24,462 nt of DNA from JANOQP01 sp044227705 (GTDB lineage Bacteria > Bacteroidota > Bacteroidia > Chitinophagales > Saprospiraceae): positions 1-24,462 of the forward strand of contig JBGAWE010000044.1 of NCBI GenBank assembly GCA_044227705.1, read 5' to 3'. Numbering within the stretch: position 1 is the first letter of the stretch; each line of letters starts with the position of its first letter. Both the position numbers and the translations under genes were made by a program. This document shows, one piece after another, positions 21,325 through 24,462 of this stretch. Under the pieces are notes generated by a model that had not been told where the DNA came from, searched no databases, and worked only from the letters and a program-made list of their open reading frames with translations.

Positions 21325-21957
21325 TCAGATTCCTTTTTCGATAATGACGGTCGAGTTGTTGTGCCCCGGAACCGCGCCTTTGATGAGGATGAGGTTCTGG
21401 TCGGCGAAGATTTTCACCACCTTCAACTTCTGCACCTTCACGCGGTCGCCGCCCATCCGGCCGGCCATGCGCATGCCCTTCATGACCTTCGCCGCGAACG
21501 ACGAGTTGCCGAGCGAACCCGGCGCGCGCTCCCGGTTGTGCTGGCCGTGCGAACCGCCGCCGACGCCCGAGAAGTTGTGCCTCTTGACGACGCCCTGAAA
21601 CCCCTTCCCCTTCGACGTGCCGACGACGGAGACCGTGTCGCCCTCCGAAAAGATTTCAGTGAGCAGGATGGTCTGCCCGAGCGACTTGTCCACGTTCATG
21701 TCGCGGAACTCGATGAGTTCACGGACGGGCTTTTCGGCCAGTCCGGCCTTGGCGAGGTGCCCAAGCTCGGGCTTGTTGGTGTTCTTGACCTTCGCGCTGC
21801 CGAAGCCCAGTTGGAGGGCGCGATAGCCGTCGGTGTCCTCGGTCTTCACTTGCGTGACGACGCAGGGGCCAGCCTCGATGACGGTGACGGCGATGTTCTT
21901 GCCGGTCGCGTCGAACATGGAGGTCATGCCGATTTTCTTGCCAATCAGTCCTTTCAC
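21325..21957 (-). CDS. rplC: 50S ribosomal protein L3 (non-ATG start)
   Basis: L3 is an early assembly protein whose extension reaches the peptidyl-transferase centre. Motifs are KGLIGKKIGMTSMFDATGKN, VIEAGPCVVTQVKTEDTDGY, GTSKGKGFQGVVKRHNF and GGGSHGQHNRERAPGSLG. There is no ATG at the expected place. The family start corresponds to GTG at 21957 (210 residues), and TTG at 21963 is the alternative (212 residues). The gap of about 140 bases to rpsJ holds two hairpins. Confidence 0.96.
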   Translation of the reverse strand: MKGLIGKKIGMTSMFDATGKNIAVTVIEAGPCVVTQVKTEDTDGYRALQLGFGSAKVKNTNKPELGHLAKAGLAEKPVRELIEFRDMNVDKSLGQTILLTEIFSEGDTVSVVGTSKGKGFQGVVKRHNFSGVGGGSHGQHNRERAPGSLGNSSFAAKVMKGMRMAGRMGGDRVKVQKLKVVKIFADQNLILIKGAVPGHNNSTVIIEKGI

Positions 21958-21988
21958 GTTCAATGAATTTGACGGTATGACTCAATCA

Positions 21989-22076
21989 GCGCCGCTCGGC
22001 ACACGGCCGACAGCGCAGTTTTTTCACTCAAAAAAATAGAAGGGAAACAAGGGAGAGAACGCGCCGGAGAGGCGCG
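21989..22076. repeat. Two GC-rich hairpins between rpsJ and rplC
   Basis: TCGGC (21996-22000) pairs with GCCGA (22006-22010), extended by an outer GCGC pair (21989-21992 with 22013-22016). CGCGCC (22060-22065) pairs with GGCGCG (22071-22076) around a 5-base loop. Neither is followed by a convincing T-run on the minus strand, so they are more likely mRNA structures than terminators. Confidence 0.55.
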
Positions 22077-22097
22077 AATCGACCGCGTCCCCGACGC

Positions 22098-22406
22098 TTA
22101 CGACAACTTGACTTGGATGTCAACCCCGCTCGGGAGTTCCAGTTTCGAAAGCGCGTCCACCGTCTTTTGGGTGGGCGAGTAGATTTCGATGAGCCGACGG
22201 TGGGTCCGAAGCTGGAACTGCTCGCGAGCTTTCTTATTGACGTGCGGCGAGCGCAGGACAGTAAAAATCTCCTTTTCAACGGGCAGCGGAATCGGACCAG
22301 AAACAACCGCGCCGCTCGTACGAACGGTCTTGACAATCTTCTCCGTGGACTTGTCCACGAGGCTGTGATCGTAAGACCGGAGCTTGATGCGAATTTTCTG
22401 ATTCAT
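22098..22406 (-). CDS. rpsJ: 30S ribosomal protein S10
   Basis: S10 is a 30S head protein that also acts as NusE in antitermination. The ATG at 22406 gives 102 residues, the family length: MNQKIRIKLRSYDHSLVDKS, GPIPLP (37-42), RSPHVNKKAREQFQLRTHRR (52-71) and the C-terminal LPSGVDIQVKL. The longer open frame upstream covers the promoter and leader and is not coding. It is the first gene of the ribosomal locus; fusA/rpsG/rpsL, often upstream in bacteria, are not here. Confidence 0.98.
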   Translation of the reverse strand: MNQKIRIKLRSYDHSLVDKSTEKIVKTVRTSGAVVSGPIPLPVEKEIFTVLRSPHVNKKAREQFQLRTHRRLIEIYSPTQKTVDALSKLELPSGVDIQVKLS

Positions 22407-22466
22407 GCCTCTTTTTGGATTTGACCCCGGCCCTGAGTTAAATCGGACGGAAACCGGCGGTTTTGC

Positions 22467-22481
22467 GGGGCGCGAAGCCCC
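22467..22481 (-). other. Leader hairpin of the rpsJ transcript
   Basis: GGGGC-TTCGC-GCCCC lies about 10 bases after the predicted transcription start and about 60 bases before the rpsJ ATG. It is small and may only stabilise the 5' end of the mRNA. Confidence 0.45.
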
Positions 22482-22498
22482 TTTTTCAAAAGCGAGTG

Positions 22499-22522
22499 CA
22501 AAAGTAGAACGGCATCCCAAAA
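22499..22522 (-). promoter_or_regulatory. Probable main promoter of the S10-spc-alpha operon
   Basis: TACTTTTG (22506-22499) matches the -7 consensus TAnnTTTG exactly and is followed by CA. TTTTG (22522-22518) precedes it by 11 bases, the same motif and spacing as at rplP. It lies 93 bases before rpsJ in the 248-base gap after rsmI. A T-rich stretch (about 22541-22560) further upstream could act as an UP-like region. Confidence 0.7.
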
Positions 22523-22654
22523 AGCATCCTTCGGGAGAATGTTTTTTTGAAAAAAAGACTTTAGGGATGTTTTCGGGAAGATTGAAGAGACCGGGCAGCC
22601 AGCCAACCATATAATATTAAGGCGTCGCGACATCGGCCACGCAAGGCAACGGTG

Positions 22655-23323
22655 CTACTTCCCGCCGACCACCACCACAATCTCCCCCCTCACCTCGTCC
22701 GGCGTTTTCTCAAAATAAGCCGCCAGTTCGCCGAGCGTCTTCACAAGGATGCTCTCGTGCTTTTTTGAAATCTCGCGGCAGACTGCCGCCGGTCGCTCCT
22801 CGCCGCAAAAGGTCTTCAGCTCCTCCAGACATTTCAACAGCCGGTGCGGCGACTCGTACAATATAAAGGTGTTCGGCAGCGCGGCGAGGAAGCGCAGCCG
22901 CGTCTGTCTCCCTTTTTTATGAGGGAGGAAACCTTCGAAATGAAAAGAATCCGACGGCAGCCCCGACGCGGCGAGTGCTGGCACAAAGGCCGTCGCCCCC
23001 GGCAGGCATTCCACCCGGATTCCGCGCCTTTGGCATTCCCTGACCAGCAAAAAACCGGGGTCGCTGATGCCCGGCGTGCCCGCGTCGGAGATGAGGGCGA
23101 AGTCGGCCCCGGCCGCGATTTCATCGGCCAAGCGCGAGACGATGGCGTGCTCGTTGTGCGCGTGGAAGGAGCGCAGCGGCGTCGGGATCTGGTAGTGATC
23201 GAGGAGCCGCTTGCTCGTCCGCGTGTCCTCGGCCAGCACGAGCGCGACCTCGCGCAGAGTTCGGACGGCGCGAAAGGTCATGTCTTCTAGGTTGCCGATG
23301 GGCGTTGGGACGAGGTAGAGCAT
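22655..23323 (-). CDS. rsmI: 16S rRNA (cytidine(1402)-2'-O)-methyltransferase
   Basis: RsmI transfers a methyl group from SAM to the ribose of C1402 in the 16S rRNA decoding centre. The 222-residue protein has the tetrapyrrole-methylase fold: MLYLVPTPIGNLEDMTFRAV (start at ATG 23323), LAEDTRTSKRLLDHYQI, the SAM loop LISDAGTPGISDPGFLLVRE and CLPGATAFVPALAASGLPSD, then FEGFLPHKKGRQTRLRFLAA and YESPHRLLKCLEEL. Length is near the family norm, with a short C-terminus, VVVGGK. It is codirectional with the ribosomal operon but separated by 248 bases with its own likely -7 box, so it is probably an independent unit. Confidence 0.97.
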   Translation of the reverse strand: MLYLVPTPIGNLEDMTFRAVRTLREVALVLAEDTRTSKRLLDHYQIPTPLRSFHAHNEHAIVSRLADEIAAGADFALISDAGTPGISDPGFLLVRECQRRGIRVECLPGATAFVPALAASGLPSDSFHFEGFLPHKKGRQTRLRFLAALPNTFILYESPHRLLKCLEELKTFCGEERPAAVCREISKKHESILVKTLGELAAYFEKTPDEVRGEIVVVVGGK

Positions 23324-23342
23324 CGATGCGTGGCTTGTCGGG

Positions 23343-23350
23343 CGAAAGTA
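23343..23350 (-). promoter_or_regulatory. -7-like box before rsmI
   Basis: TACTTTCG on the minus strand differs from TAnnTTTG at one position and lies 20 bases before the rsmI ATG, implying a very short leader. No -33 element was recognised. Confidence 0.4.
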
Positions 23351-23365
23351 GCACGGCCGATTTTT

Positions 23366-23385
23366 TCGGGCGGAATGCCCGGAAT
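23366..23385. other. Hairpin in the divergent rsmI / DUF4153 gap
   Basis: TTCGGGC and GCCCGGAA pair with one bulged G around a GGAAT loop. It lies in the 105-base divergent intergenic region and could be a regulator site or just a structure; nothing decides between these. Confidence 0.35.
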
Positions 23386-23428
23386 TTCCACCTTTAACCC
23401 GCGCTAAACAGTCAAAACGTACAACCAC

Positions 23429-24462
23429 ATGGCAATGCAATTCCCGTCCCTCGCCGAGGTCGGCGACAAAATCGGCCGCGCCGCCCGCCGCTTCCCGTTG
23501 GCGATGGCCTCTGCCGTCGTCGGCACCTTCCTAATTTACTGGATGATTGAGTCGTCGGACAACAACCGCCTCGAAGAGGAAATCGGCCGCTGGGTGCTGG
23601 CCATCTCGCTGGGGCTGCCGCTTTTCACCGGGCTGGCGGTCTTTTCGGAGCAGAACAACCACTCGCCGGGCCTGCGGCGCGGGCTGGAATTGGCAGGTAT
23701 CGCTGCGCTGGCCTTCGCGTGGTGGGCGGTCGACCCGGGCAACGAGTTCCGCGAAATGCACAACCTCGTCTGGTATTTCGGCCTGTCGCTCCTTTTCCAC
23801 CTGTTCGTCAGCTTCGCCGCGTACCTGAAAAAAGAGGACTCCGTCACCGACTTTTGGGAGTTCAACAAACAGCTCCTGCTCAACTTCCTCACCGGTGCCC
23901 TTTACAGCGGCATCATCCTCGCGGGGATCAGCATCGCCATCGCGGCGGCCAACGAGCTTTTCCACCTCCACGTCGGCTGGAAAATCTGGCCTCGCCTGTT
24001 CGCCACCGTGCTCGGGCTTTTCCAGTCGGCCTATTTCCTGTCCAACTTCCCGGCCGACTTTCAATTCGACCAATCGGAGACGCGCTACGAGCTGTTCGTC
24101 AAAAACCTCGTCAAGTGGATTCTCATCCCCATCGTCGGGCTTTACTTCCTCATTCTCTATGCCTATTCGGGCAAAATCCTGGTCAGCTTCCACCTGCCCG
24201 TCGGCTGGGCCTCGTCGCTGGTTGTCGGCTTCGCGGCAGCCGGGATTTTCACCTGGCTGATGAACTTCATGCTGCCGCGCATCGACTCGGCGGGCATCAT
24301 CTCGTGGTTCAAAAAGTGGTTTTGGCCCATCCTCGCGCCGGTTCTGATTCTGCTGTTCGTGGCCGTTGCCCGCCGGATTCGGGACTATGGTTTGACGGAG
24401 GACCGCTACCTCGTCGCCCACCTCGGCCTCTGGCTGGCGGCGATGGCGGCGTATTTCATTTT
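23429..24462 (+). CDS. DUF4153 domain multi-pass membrane protein (3' end outside window)
   Basis: The frame is open from the ATG at 23429 to the window edge (344 complete codons); a second ATG at 23435 is possible. The protein is almost wholly hydrophobic, with about nine membrane segments, e.g. PLAMASAVVGTFLIYWMI, WVLAISLGLPLFTGLAVF and LLNFLTGALYSGIILAGISI. The segment RIRDYGLTEDRYLVAHLGLW (about residues 316-335) matches the conserved YGLTExRY motif of DUF4153, and FWEFNKQLLLNFLTGALYSG also fits that family. The function is unknown. It is transcribed divergently from rsmI with no strong -7 box seen, and the opposite-strand open frame over this region is a shadow. Confidence 0.85.
   Translation, partial: MAMQFPSLAEVGDKIGRAARRFPLAMASAVVGTFLIYWMIESSDNNRLEEEIGRWVLAISLGLPLFTGLAVFSEQNNHSPGLRRGLELAGIAALAFAWWAVDPGNEFREMHNLVWYFGLSLLFHLFVSFAAYLKKEDSVTDFWEFNKQLLLNFLTGALYSGIILAGISIAIAAANELFHLHVGWKIWPRLFATVLGLFQSAYFLSNFPADFQFDQSETRYELFVKNLVKWILIPIVGLYFLILYAYSGKILVSFHLPVGWASSLVVGFAAAGIFTWLMNFMLPRIDSAGIISWFKKWFWPILAPVLILLFVAVARRIRDYGLTEDRYLVAHLGLWLAAMAAYFI

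Noticed and set aside
22530..22565. Terminator for rsmI before the rpsJ promoter
   Set aside because: Only an A/T-only palindrome and a poor CATTC/GGATG stem are present; pairing is too weak to call.
23531..24421. 296-codon open frame on the minus strand
   Set aside because: Shadow of the DUF4153 gene on the plus strand; highly charged Glu/Asp/Arg composition with no family match.
1..24462. tRNA, rRNA, riboswitch or origin
   Set aside because: I found no cloverleaf, rRNA segment, known riboswitch core or DnaA-box cluster by reading; small RNAs without strong structure cannot be excluded.

Overview
The window (GC-rich, roughly 60%) looks like a chromosome segment of a Bacteroidota bacterium, most likely from the Saprospiraceae/Saprospiria side. 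The reasons are the gene order rplO-secY-map-infA-rpmJ-rpsM-rpsK-rpsD-rpoA-rplQ, zinc-free S14 and L36, starts preceded by AT-rich stretches rather than clear Shine-Dalgarno sites, TAnnTTTG-type -7 boxes, and large secreted DUF11/SdrD-type surface proteins. The genus-level placement is inference.

Layout, left to right. (1) 1-3266, minus strand: the N-terminal 1088 codons of a large exported surface protein with two SdrD B-like domains; its end lies beyond base 1. (2) 3267-3932: non-coding, with a weak promoter candidate and a weak terminator candidate. (3) 3933-5904: a decay zone. It holds the C-terminal fragment of another surface protein (frameshifted), an IS3-family element with matching terminal inverted repeats whose transposase has an internal deletion (4401-5383), and the frameshifted 3' part of an IS5-like DDE transposase on the plus strand (5385-5904). 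(4) 5953-5991: intrinsic terminator. (5) 6016-22406, minus strand: one continuous S10-spc-alpha ribosomal protein locus of 30 genes, rpsJ to rplQ, including secY, map, infA and rpoA. (6) 22655-23323, minus: rsmI. (7) 23429-24462, plus: start of a DUF4153 multi-pass membrane protein that runs off the window.

The large locus makes most 30S/50S assembly proteins, the SecY channel, methionine aminopeptidase, IF-1 and RNA polymerase alpha. A -7 box with an identical upstream motif precedes both rpsJ and rplP, suggesting a main and an internal promoter; weaker boxes precede infA and rsmI.

The most unusual features are two. First, many intergenic gaps of this operon carry inverted repeats, and five carry heptanucleotide-based arrays (GATTGGG, TTTTGAG and TGATTGA types). 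Two of these sit directly after the stop codons of rplF and rpsD and could form RNA G-quadruplexes. Second, S3 has a C-terminal and S5 an N-terminal Gly/Arg/Asp-rich disordered tail; both proteins lie at the mRNA entry side of the 30S subunit.
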